Positions 20,720 through 27,211 of a stretch of DNA of 27,211 nt are shown here, piece by piece. The translations under genes were made by a program, and so were the position numbers. Source of the stretch: a virus; IMG/VR virus record IMGVR_UViG_3300006802_000437, positions 1-27,211 of that record; one strand, 5' to 3'. The notes beneath the pieces were generated by a model. That model was not told the DNA's origin and did not search any database. It saw nothing but the letters and a program-made list of their open reading frames with translations. How positions within the stretch are numbered: the stretch's first letter is position 1; every line of letters begins with the position of its first letter.

Positions 20720-21290
20720 AAATATTTCCTGACATAGTAATTCTTGGTAAGTCAGAAGTATAAAATGGATATACAGAGTGTTTTAAAAAAGCTGGAAATA
20801 TAAAACCTTTTCCTTCGTAAGTCTTGTCGACAGGTATGTTATGTTCAGTAATACCTCCTCGACTTGCTTGGTCTAAATGTAAAAATTGTAAGAATCCTGA
20901 TAGTGGTGAATTACTATGTCTTGATTTAGGATTATTCATTTCATCTTGGATTAGAAAGGGTATTTGTATAAATAATATAAAACTAAATAGACCTGAGTGT
21001 GAATGAGCAGGGTTAAATTCATGTTTGTGCATATGATTTACCCAAAAATCTTGTTGTTTAAGTTTTAAATGTTTTGTTACTTTAACTGTTTTTAAATGAT
21101 TACTTGAATTTGTTTTAGGATCCTTAATTATATTCATTAAGGTGGGTTCAATCAAAGGTATATATTTAGTCAAATCATATTCTTTTTCGATGTTTCCTGC
21201 TAGATCTACATTTTTATCAGAACTAGTATCGTTTGCGATACCTTTTAAACTTTTAAATACTTCAGGTGGTATATCAAAAAAATCAAGCAC
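20709..21290 (-). CDS. 2OG-Fe(II) oxygenase, HxH type (193 aa, GTG start)
   Basis: The iron-site motif is HKHEFNPAHSHSG (88-100, H96 and H98) with distal H171 in FPAFLKHSVYPF and a candidate 2OG-binding R183 in DLPRITMSGN. This matches the PF13759-type putative oxygenases found in cyanophage and other marine phage genomes. Substrate unknown; often suggested to hydroxylate proteins or to manage nitrogen/2OG signals. GTG at 21290 is the start (MLDFFDIPPEVFKSL), overlapping the membrane peptide. It lies in the replication operon upstream of polA. Confidence 0.8.
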   Translation of the reverse strand: MLDFFDIPPEVFKSLKGIANDTSSDKNVDLAGNIEKEYDLTKYIPLIEPTLMNIIKDPKTNSSNHLKTVKVTKHLKLKQQDFWVNHMHKHEFNPAHSHSGLFSFILFIQIPFLIQDEMNNPKSRHSNSPLSGFLQFLHLDQASRGGITEHNIPVDKTYEGKGFIFPAFLKHSVYPFYTSDLPRITMSGNIYAV

Positions 21291-21372
21291 GTTCGTTATT
21301 CCATTTAATTAATAGCAGCAATATTAACCCAAATATTATAAATATAAATCCTAAAGATAGACATAATTGCAT
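21283..21372 (-). CDS. Mini membrane peptide (29 aa)
   Basis: ATG at 21372 overlaps the DUF3310 stop (TGATG) and opens MQLCLSLGFIFIIFGLILLL followed by LIKWNNERA. One clear transmembrane helix with a charged tail. The stop falls eight bases inside the next oxygenase gene. The end-to-end fit between two genes is the main support; no homology is known to me. Confidence 0.5.
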   Translation of the reverse strand: MQLCLSLGFIFIIFGLILLLLIKWNNERA

Positions 21373-21611
21373 CACGAATAATCTCTTTCTAATATCATTT
21401 CTAAATAGTGTATGGCCTTTTGGATATCTTTTTCTTTGCCTTTTGACTGATGCCTACAAATGTACTTAATTGCATTGCCCTCAGCAAATAAAATTTTATT
21501 TTCATTAATAAATTCTGCGGGCTGAATCTTCATTTTAGAGTAGTGATTCCCGCCTACCTGCTTTTCTAAAGAATCATAAGTAGCTCCCTTAAACATATCT
21601 TTATGTGTCAT
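21372..21611 (-). CDS. DUF3310 protein (79 aa)
   Basis: EKQVGGNHYSKMKIQPAEFI then FAEGNAIKYICRHQSKGK and IQKAIHYLEMIL are the signature of DUF3310, a small phage family sometimes described as nucleotide-kinase-like but without proven activity. I start at the ATG at 21611 (MTHKDMFKG), which overlaps the oxygenase stop as TAATG and has a GGGGG six bases upstream. An ATG at 21623 would add four residues. Typical of phage replication/nucleotide operons, as here. Confidence 0.9.
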   Translation of the reverse strand: MTHKDMFKGATYDSLEKQVGGNHYSKMKIQPAEFINENKILFAEGNAIKYICRHQSKGKEKDIQKAIHYLEMILERDYS

Positions 21612-22177
21612 TAATACCCCCATCCTACGAATGAAATTCGTTCACCTTTTAAACAATCAGTTACTCTGTGTGGAAACATAAAATTAGATGGAAATAAAAT
21701 AACATCGCCTTTACCCATAGCTACTCTCTTGTCTCTACATATAAATTCTGATCCTTCAAAGTCATCATTTAAGTTACCTACTATACTTAATATAGGAATT
21801 CCTTTTTCATTACCATCAAAAATTGAATGTATATGATCTTGATGTTCTTTCATATAACTGCCTGGAGCATACTTATTAAATCTAAGTCTTGTAATCTTAG
21901 TTATAAATTCGTTTTTTGTATTCTCGGCTTTACCACAAAATGTTTTTTGATATTCTCTAATTAACTGATGTAGGAGAGGGTGCAGCAATCCACATAAATC
22001 ATCAGGCATATAAGAACAGATAACACCCTCTGTATCTCTGTCATGAAACTCATTTCTATTATTATTATGCCATAAATGTTTTTCCCACTCTAATTCTTTT
22101 GACCTTTCTATTAGCATATCGCATATGCTAGATGGTATAATATTGCCTTTCATTATATACTTTTCAATCATAATCAA
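21611..22177 (-). CDS. 2OG-Fe(II) oxygenase, prolyl-hydroxylase-like HxD type (188 aa)
   Basis: The protein shows RLRFNKYAPGSYMKEHQDHIHS with H112 and D114, then SIVGNLNDDFEGSEFIC, GDVILFPSNFMFPHRVTD (H170) and GERISFVGWGY with R180. This is the full HxD...H...R set of prolyl-4-hydroxylase-like dioxygenases, so it should be active. Phage members are thought to act on proteins or nucleotides; target unknown. It starts inside the end of the 68-aa gene and is coupled to DUF3310 downstream. Confidence 0.9.
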   Translation of the reverse strand: MIMIEKYIMKGNIIPSSICDMLIERSKELEWEKHLWHNNNRNEFHDRDTEGVICSYMPDDLCGLLHPLLHQLIREYQKTFCGKAENTKNEFITKITRLRFNKYAPGSYMKEHQDHIHSIFDGNEKGIPILSIVGNLNDDFEGSEFICRDKRVAMGKGDVILFPSNFMFPHRVTDCLKGERISFVGWGY

Positions 22178-22370
22178 AGTCTCTTATAATTTTTAAATTT
22201 TCTTGTGCTTGAGCTATTTCATTTATTAATTTATCGCATTCGTCAACGTGTTGTGGATGTTCACCAATAGCTACTGGTTTTTCAAAATATATTTTTATAG
22301 TAGCTTCGGCTTTAGATATTTGTGCATTATATTTATCTTCTAGTGCTTGTATTATTAATTTTCTAAACAT
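22164..22370 (-). CDS. Conserved small phage protein (68 aa)
   Basis: MFRKLIIQALEDKYNAQISK and KIYFEKPVAIGEHPQHVDEC, then a helical end ENLKIIRDFDYD, follow a pattern I recall from cyanophage small proteins (two helices with IDAL...A....IE..L..P..I..H..). Probably a helical hairpin; function unknown. ATG overlaps the helicase stop (ATGTTTAG). Confidence 0.75.
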   Translation of the reverse strand: MFRKLIIQALEDKYNAQISKAEATIKIYFEKPVAIGEHPQHVDECDKLINEIAQAQENLKIIRDFDYD

Positions 22371-23973
22371 AGTTTGCCTCGTAAAGTTTAAAGTATTTAC
22401 CTAATGGAAAGTTATATTGATGATAGGTGCCTAATAAATGCAACGTACCTTTAGATCTTGTTGCACCTGTATACCAAACTCTAAGTTCTTTTACTTTATC
22501 CATTAAGTTTTTCTTCTCAAAATGAGAAGGATAATTACATTTACTTGCTAAAACTACATTATCAGCTTCTCCGCCTTTGACTTGGTGAATAGTATCTATA
22601 ATTATCTTTGGTGGCAAGTTTAAATCTATACCCTCTTTCATTAATTTTTTAAAATACAACTTATCTTTTTCCTTAAATTTTCTTTTAAAAGCATCTTCCC
22701 AGCTGCTTTTTTGATCTCTCATACCACACCTCAAATGTAATTCGTCAAAATTAAACACCTGATTCGGATGAGCAAAGCTCCATTTTTTGCTGTCCGCTGA
22801 CCGGTAGCCGTGATCTATGTTTAAAAGAAACTCATACATTACTGTTGCTTCTTCTCTTGTTATAGATCCACCTTGATTAATTTTATTCCAATACTCAATA
22901 GCTAAAAATTGATTAGTATCAAATGATCTATTACCTTTTACATCTTGATAATATAATGAAAGATTTCTTGCTTCTTGCTGCAATTCTTTTTTTACATCGT
23001 TTATTCTAGCAAGTACCATCCAAGATCCTTCCATGTCCCAAGGTACTTTTTTTAATCCATTCCATCTATGAATAGATCCTTCTTTACCATTAGATATAAA
23101 TTCTTTTTTTATTCTATTATCTCCCATAGAATTTAAAATACATTTAGAAAAGAAATGTACATTTTTATTAAGTCTTACAGATTTTTTTAATATAACTTTA
23201 CGACCTGGAAAAGTTTGAAAGTGTTCTACATCTGCACCATTCCATTCATAAATAGCCTGGTCATCATCTCCAGCTAGATAAACTCTATGTACTTGTGCCG
23301 CTAACTTAACAACCAAGTCCCATTGTAAAGGTGTTAAATCCTGAGCTTCATCTACCATTAAGACTCTAAAAGGTATTGATAAACCATCATCAATAAATTT
23401 TTGTATCATATCAGTAAAATCTAATCTGTCCGGTGTCCGTTGTCCGTTTTCTAACTCCATAGTTTTAAATTCTTCATAACCTGCAATAATAGATTTGAAT
23501 TGCTGCAACCTTACAGCTTTTCTTGGCTGCTGTTTGTACAGCCACACAGGATCTACTTTCATGTTTCTAGCTCTGTCATAAATTTGTAGCGACCAATTGT
23601 TATAAACTTTTTGCTCATCATGACCTTCTTTAAAATTTACTTTTACAGTTCCATATTGTGTATGAAACGTAATCATATCCACTTTAGGATCTAGTACAGG
23701 AATCTCTGCAAATTGTTGTCTTGCTAAACTATGTAGGGTTCTAAAATATTTAAAGTCATCTTCATCATACTCTTTAAATTTTTTTCTTACACGACTTACA
23801 CATTCGTCAACAGCTTTGTTAGTAAATGATATATAACATATTTCATCAGGTGAATAACCTTGTCGTAAGTATCTTTGTACTCGTTTTAAAAGGTTCTCAG
23901 TTTTACCTGTCCCTGGAGGGCCAAATATTTTAACTGTCTTCCCATGCAGCTTTTGCTTTAGTAAATTTGACAT
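22363..23973 (-). CDS. UvrD/PcrA-like superfamily 1 helicase (536 aa)
   Basis: An ATP-dependent 3'-5' type DNA helicase candidate. Motifs in order: FGPPGTGKT (I, 17-25), YISFTNKAVDEC (Ia, 47-58), VLMVDEAQDL (II, 204-213), LAGDDDQAIYEWNGA (III, 233-247), SVRLNKN (IV-like), TIHQVKGGEADNVVLA (V, 461-476) and VWYTGATRSKGTLHL (VI, 499-513). Shorter than UvrD (about 720 aa), as in phage versions. It likely works with the primase and SSB-like protein at the fork. Its start overlaps the primase end by 44 bases. Confidence 0.94.
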   Translation of the reverse strand: MSNLLKQKLHGKTVKIFGPPGTGKTENLLKRVQRYLRQGYSPDEICYISFTNKAVDECVSRVRKKFKEYDEDDFKYFRTLHSLARQQFAEIPVLDPKVDMITFHTQYGTVKVNFKEGHDEQKVYNNWSLQIYDRARNMKVDPVWLYKQQPRKAVRLQQFKSIIAGYEEFKTMELENGQRTPDRLDFTDMIQKFIDDGLSIPFRVLMVDEAQDLTPLQWDLVVKLAAQVHRVYLAGDDDQAIYEWNGADVEHFQTFPGRKVILKKSVRLNKNVHFFSKCILNSMGDNRIKKEFISNGKEGSIHRWNGLKKVPWDMEGSWMVLARINDVKKELQQEARNLSLYYQDVKGNRSFDTNQFLAIEYWNKINQGGSITREEATVMYEFLLNIDHGYRSADSKKWSFAHPNQVFNFDELHLRCGMRDQKSSWEDAFKRKFKEKDKLYFKKLMKEGIDLNLPPKIIIDTIHQVKGGEADNVVLASKCNYPSHFEKKNLMDKVKELRVWYTGATRSKGTLHLLGTYHQYNFPLGKYFKLYEANYV

Positions 23974-25501
23974 TTTTATTTTTGTGTTCCATTTGTTTTG
24001 GTAATGCTACAACCCAATGTCTGCTATCAATAGCTTGAAATTTCTTTTTAGGTTTAGCACCTCCCGATTCTAAAAATTTAGTACAATCTTTTTCTGACCA
24101 GTTATAACCCATTTTTTTAATAAATTGTCTAAATGTTTCTAATTTAAATCTCATCTCAGAATCATCCTTCCAAATATTACCATTATCAATTTGGTCAAAC
24201 TCAGTTGTATCTTCAACATCTTCCAAAAACCTAGACATTCTAGAATTAAATACATCACCCATTTCTTCTGCTGCATCAAATCCTTCCATGTCTTGTTTGT
24301 TAGATATTAACTCTTCTAGCCAATCTCTGTAAGGGTCAGGGTCTCTTTTAGAAGGCTTTAAAGTACGCCAAACTATATCATAATTAAGCAATGCTTCCCC
24401 TAATAGCTGCTGTTGATATAATTGTTTAGTAGATAATCTAATTGATTTACCTTGGATGGGTAATATCCAATAAGGTTCAGGGTAAGAATTAACTTTTAAA
24501 AGTTTTCCTACTTCGGGTAACGCTTCATTAGTTCCAATCCCAAACTTACGCTTAACGCAAGTAGATGATACGCAGTGCATTCTAGCGATTGACGTTTTAC
24601 ATTTGTACGCATATTCTTTATTTTCTACACCTTTAAAAATATTTTGCAACTCTTTAGGATGTAAGTTTTCAGAACAAACTTTAGTCATCATATTTCTAGT
24701 CCAATCTTCATACATAACTGGATCAGGATTTATTTTTTTTGCTAATACTGCTACGTTAAACATAGCATCATTTCTACCCTCACCTTTTTGCACTCTGTTT
24801 TTCATAAAGTTAATTACACAAGGTGGGTAATCTTTAGTTTCATCATCTTGAAATATTTTTAATTTTTTAAAGTCTGCTGGTTTTAATCTGTAAGGTTTTA
24901 CAAATTCAAATAAATTTTCTATTTTAATTCCGTTACCATTGTCATCCATAGCAACACGAGTTGTCATATGTGCTTTTTGATATGGTAAGTTTACAAAGTT
25001 ACCTTTTCTTTTGTCGTCCCATTTTTCAGGAGATAGGTCTACTTCATCTTGAGCAGGATAGATGTCTGTTGTTGTGTCGTTGATTCCTAAGTCTGAGGCT
25101 ATCTCTATTAGTTTCTTACGCATTGCTGATGCAGCAACGACTCCATCAATAAATAATACTAAGTGTAATCCGTTGGATTTCGATCTGAACGGGATGAGTG
25201 GGTACTGTCTTTTCCGTATAACCGATATAACGTCCTTATGCTGTATATTATAACGATCAACATCGATGACCCCCCAAGAGCATGTATTATCATCTCTAAT
25301 TGGAACGCTTCCATAGTATGCTTCTCCTTTTAAATGTTGTTTCCAATGATCTAACGTCATTGGTTTTGGTTCAACCCAATGTTTGAATTCATTTTTGCCG
25401 TTCGGTTTTTTACTTCCTATAGGCTGAGATGCACCAAAATATGTAGATGAGCCCTGGAAGAGTTGTACAAACTCTTCCAAGGTTTTGTCAAGTAGACTCA
25501 T
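23930..25501 (-). CDS. Archaeo-eukaryotic-type primase (523 aa)
   Basis: N-terminal AEP/TOTE-type primase domain: GVIDVDRYN (D80, D82 metal ligands), RSKSNGLHLVLF (S109-H113) and GNFVNLPY (168-174). This is the catalytic triad order of prim-pol enzymes. Residues 225-320 form a PriCT-like part with cysteines C228, C301, C310 and C315 that could bind zinc or an Fe-S cluster. The C-terminal third is helical without helicase motifs, so unwinding is probably done by the neighbouring helicase. No DnaG- or T7-type primase is seen in the window. Family call from motifs. Confidence 0.85.
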   Translation of the reverse strand: MSLLDKTLEEFVQLFQGSSTYFGASQPIGSKKPNGKNEFKHWVEPKPMTLDHWKQHLKGEAYYGSVPIRDDNTCSWGVIDVDRYNIQHKDVISVIRKRQYPLIPFRSKSNGLHLVLFIDGVVAASAMRKKLIEIASDLGINDTTTDIYPAQDEVDLSPEKWDDKRKGNFVNLPYQKAHMTTRVAMDDNGNGIKIENLFEFVKPYRLKPADFKKLKIFQDDETKDYPPCVINFMKNRVQKGEGRNDAMFNVAVLAKKINPDPVMYEDWTRNMMTKVCSENLHPKELQNIFKGVENKEYAYKCKTSIARMHCVSSTCVKRKFGIGTNEALPEVGKLLKVNSYPEPYWILPIQGKSIRLSTKQLYQQQLLGEALLNYDIVWRTLKPSKRDPDPYRDWLEELISNKQDMEGFDAAEEMGDVFNSRMSRFLEDVEDTTEFDQIDNGNIWKDDSEMRFKLETFRQFIKKMGYNWSEKDCTKFLESGGAKPKKKFQAIDSRHWVVALPKQMEHKNKNVKFTKAKAAWEDS

Positions 25502-25504
25502 AGA

Positions 25505-26299
25505 TTAGAAGGGTGTTTTTTCCTGTTGTTCTTCTTTTCCATGATTAACTTTTACTGATCCTTTTTTACAAGTCTCGTAAAAGCCGAATGCTGCTTCTAA
25601 AACAGTCTTATCAGCCACAGGGCCAATATGTTCTATTTCCCAGCCATACCATGATCCTAACTGATTTTTCTCTAAAACAGTTCGCATTTTATATTGCTGC
25701 GTGAATGGAGCAGGTTTAAAGAAACCTTTACCATCAGCTTTTTTCTGTCTTAAAGACATCATCATAGAGTTCCACTTCTTAGATTTTTTTCTTTGAGTGG
25801 ATTTCATAGTAACCAATGCAGTTGATTGAGAACCATCTTCACATATTAAAATATAGTGAGAAGCTGTTTCTTCTACATAGTTGCCATTTTCAAGTCTATC
25901 TTTACCATTATCATCTCTTGTTGTTTTAGACATGATGTCTGATGTTGCAGGATAAACATTTACTGGTGCTACTGCACCTTGGTCTCTGTCTTTCCATTCG
26001 ATATACTCTAATTTATAATAACAAGGTATAACTGTAATACCATTTTGACCATTATAAAGTTGGTTCGTTACAGTATTATAAATCATACCTGGTCTAGCAG
26101 CTTCGATAAACTGACTATCACCTTGTGTTACTTGAGGAGATAATTGTCCTAGCACTTTTAAAAATGGTAATGCTACTGATTTAGCATCAACATTATCAAA
26201 GCCAGTATCAGCAAATTGTTCTAAATTTACTGCAGCTAAAGCTCCTCCTTTTTTAGCTATTACTTCAACGTCTTTCGTTGTTTTTTCACCGTTATTCAT
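25505..26299 (-). CDS. Probable single-stranded-DNA-binding-like protein (264 aa)
   Basis: No sequence family is certain, but size, position ahead of primase/helicase, and a mostly beta core (NGITVIPCYYKLEYIEW, ASHYILICEDGSQSTALV, WYGWEIEHIGP) resemble phage SSB-like proteins. A basic patch STQRKKSKKWNSMMMS could contact DNA. The tail EEQQEKTPF ends in Pro-Phe like the acidic IPF tails of bacterial SSBs or the aromatic end of T7 gp2.5. I recall relatives in marine phages with LPFLKVLGQLSP.V and AR.G.IYNTVT. Call is inference. Confidence 0.6.
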   Translation of the reverse strand: MNNGEKTTKDVEVIAKKGGALAAVNLEQFADTGFDNVDAKSVALPFLKVLGQLSPQVTQGDSQFIEAARPGMIYNTVTNQLYNGQNGITVIPCYYKLEYIEWKDRDQGAVAPVNVYPATSDIMSKTTRDDNGKDRLENGNYVEETASHYILICEDGSQSTALVTMKSTQRKKSKKWNSMMMSLRQKKADGKGFFKPAPFTQQYKMRTVLEKNQLGSWYGWEIEHIGPVADKTVLEAAFGFYETCKKGSVKVNHGKEEQQEKTPF

Positions 26300-26301
26300 A
26301 C

Positions 26302-26844
26302 TTATCCTTTGTTAGTTATTTTAGTTTTATTAGCGATATACACTCCAAACATATCGAAGGGTATTTCTTTACCTTGTTCAACTTGATCCTTAACAAATGC
26401 TTTAAGAGTCATCGGTTCAACTTTTTGTTTTTGATTATAGTTGAAACCAAACTTCTCACAAACACTTATAAGTTCAGACACTTGATTGTCTTGGCCTCTG
26501 CTAAACTGAGTAGTAATAGTATTCTTAATTAAATCTTCATGACCATTACCTCTCAACCAACTGAAGGCTTCTTCAATCCTAGACTCAGGAATCTTAGCTG
26601 CATAAAAAGGTTTTACTTCTACAGTAGAACCATCTTTAAGTTTAAGCAAAGACACACCTGCTTCTTGCATCATATCTGGAATAGTTCTCTCTTCTAAATC
26701 TCTTGCTTGAGATTTTAGTTTTGAGATTTCTTCTTCACGCTGTTCGATTTGGAGTCGGAGACCGCTAAGTTTTTGACACTGATCAGAAATAGATTTAATC
26801 TGATCCTGATCTATGTCGATTTTTGACATTTTTTCGATATCCAT
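26302..26844 (-). CDS. Coiled-coil phage replication-operon protein (180 aa)
   Basis: Residues 25-60 form a strong coiled coil (LRLQIEQREEEISKLKSQAR). The middle LLKLKDGSTVEVKPFYAAKI, EAFSWLRGNGHEDLIKNTIT and the C-terminal MTLKAFVKDQVEQGKEIP match a phage pattern I recall (KDG..V.V, AF.WL..NG..dLIKN, TLKAFV.E..E.G..iP), always next to replication genes. Function not established. ATG has a perfect AGGAGG. First gene of the leftward replication operon. Confidence 0.75.
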   Translation of the reverse strand: MDIEKMSKIDIDQDQIKSISDQCQKLSGLRLQIEQREEEISKLKSQARDLEERTIPDMMQEAGVSLLKLKDGSTVEVKPFYAAKIPESRIEEAFSWLRGNGHEDLIKNTITTQFSRGQDNQVSELISVCEKFGFNYNQKQKVEPMTLKAFVKDQVEQGKEIPFDMFGVYIANKTKITNKG

Positions 26845-26864
26845 ATTTATTCCTCCTGGAAACG

Positions 26865-26892
26865 CTTATAAATAAATTGTTGACCAATGCAA
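26865..26892 (-). promoter_or_regulatory. Candidate promoter of the replication operon TTGCAT-N16-TATAAG
   Basis: On the minus strand TTGCAT (26887-26892) is followed after 16 bases by TATAAG (26865-26870), 21 bases before the ATG at 26844. The -35 would overlap the start of the rightward helicase gene, so the 42-bp divergent gap is very tight. Confidence 0.4.
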
Positions 26893-27211
26893 GAAGAAAG
26901 TTTATTAATTTGTTCGATGTGGAAATACCCGTACAAAACAAAACCCTATGAACATCAGAGGGAAGCACTTAAGATATCTGCACATAAATCTGAGTTTGCT
27001 TACTTTATGGAAATGGGCACAGGCAAAACTAAAGTTACTATTGATAACATTGCTTGGTTGTATTTACAAAATAAAATTGATTCGTGTTTAATTATTGCAC
27101 CTAAATCAGTTTATACAGTATGGCAAACAGAAATAGAAACACATTTACCTGATGAAGTTGAATATTATATTTACAGATGGAATATAGATAAAAAAAATAA
27201 AGATAAAACTA
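26887..27211 (+). CDS. DEAD/SNF2-type helicase, N-terminal part
   Basis: Partial gene leaving the window on the right. From ATG at 26887 (or 26917, MWKYPYKTKPYEHQREAL) the frame reads AYFMEMGTGKTKVTIDNIAW with Walker A MGTGKT, then SCLIIAPKSVYTVWQTEIE, the Ia motif (IAP.SV...W..EI) of SNF2/DEAD-like helicases. I favour the second ATG slightly because phage relatives often start MW(K/R)....PY.HQ..AL. Possibly a replication or recombination helicase; later motifs are outside the window. Divergent from the leftward replication operon. Confidence 0.9.
   Translation, partial: MQEESLLICSMWKYPYKTKPYEHQREALKISAHKSEFAYFMEMGTGKTKVTIDNIAWLYLQNKIDSCLIIAPKSVYTVWQTEIETHLPDEVEYYIYRWNIDKKNKDKT

Noticed and set aside
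22363-25501. Helicase-primase fusion or frameshift
   Set aside because: Both genes have complete motif sets and a normal 44-base overlap; no sign of a broken single gene.

Overview
The window looks like part of the genome of a tailed double-stranded DNA phage, most likely an uncultured marine phage of an AT-rich host. The evidence is a packaging and portal block (small and large terminase subunits, portal), a compact phage replication block (family A DNA polymerase, archaeo-eukaryotic-type primase, UvrD-like helicase, ssDNA-binding-like protein, start of a second helicase), many short overlapping hypothetical genes, no ribosomal or housekeeping genes, and several protein types familiar from marine viral metagenomes. 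No integrase or tRNA gene was seen. The major capsid, tail and lysis enzyme genes must lie outside the window. The host cannot be read from the sequence. SAR11-like or another marine bacterium is an inference from AT richness and gene types only.

Layout. Positions 1-17273 are transcribed leftward. Read in the direction of transcription, this arm starts with a regulatory group (91-aa protein, membrane peptide, ParB-like protein, ribbon-helix-helix candidate) that ends at a strong intrinsic terminator at 15815-15845. Three small genes follow (15674 to 14781). Next comes a 361-bp non-coding segment (14420-14780) with five direct GGGACAC repeats inside 12-bp inverted repeats, then the small terminase subunit. 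After that is an overlapping operon encoding a flavin-dependent halogenase, a 96-aa companion, a 2OG-Fe(II) oxygenase and a VRR-NUC-like nuclease. A locally GC-richer accessory stretch of small genes with their own sigma70-like promoters follows (about 11300 to 8538). The arm continues with the large terminase subunit, a basic repeat protein, a polyvalent-like 647-aa protein, the portal, a LAGLIDADG homing endonuclease, a two-helix membrane protein and two 'YPSAYANA/YPKC'-type basic proteins, the last cut by the window edge.

Positions 17361-18707 are a short rightward cluster that starts at a divergent promoter and ends in an HxH-type 2OG oxygenase. Positions 18711-26844 are the leftward replication operon: coiled-coil protein, SSB-like protein, primase, helicase, small protein, 2OG oxygenase, DUF3310 protein, membrane peptide, second HxH oxygenase, lipoprotein-like peptide and DNA polymerase A. 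From 26887 a rightward DEAD/SNF2-type helicase begins and leaves the window.

Themes. The phage carries four predicted 2OG-Fe(II) oxygenases of two histidine-motif types plus a halogenase, an unusual oxidative-enzyme load for about 27 kb. The halogenase operon and the small-gene island together separate the two terminase genes by about 5.6 kb. Many gene junctions overlap as ATGA, TGATG or similar, implying translational coupling. At least four very short membrane or lipoprotein-like peptides are tucked into these junctions.
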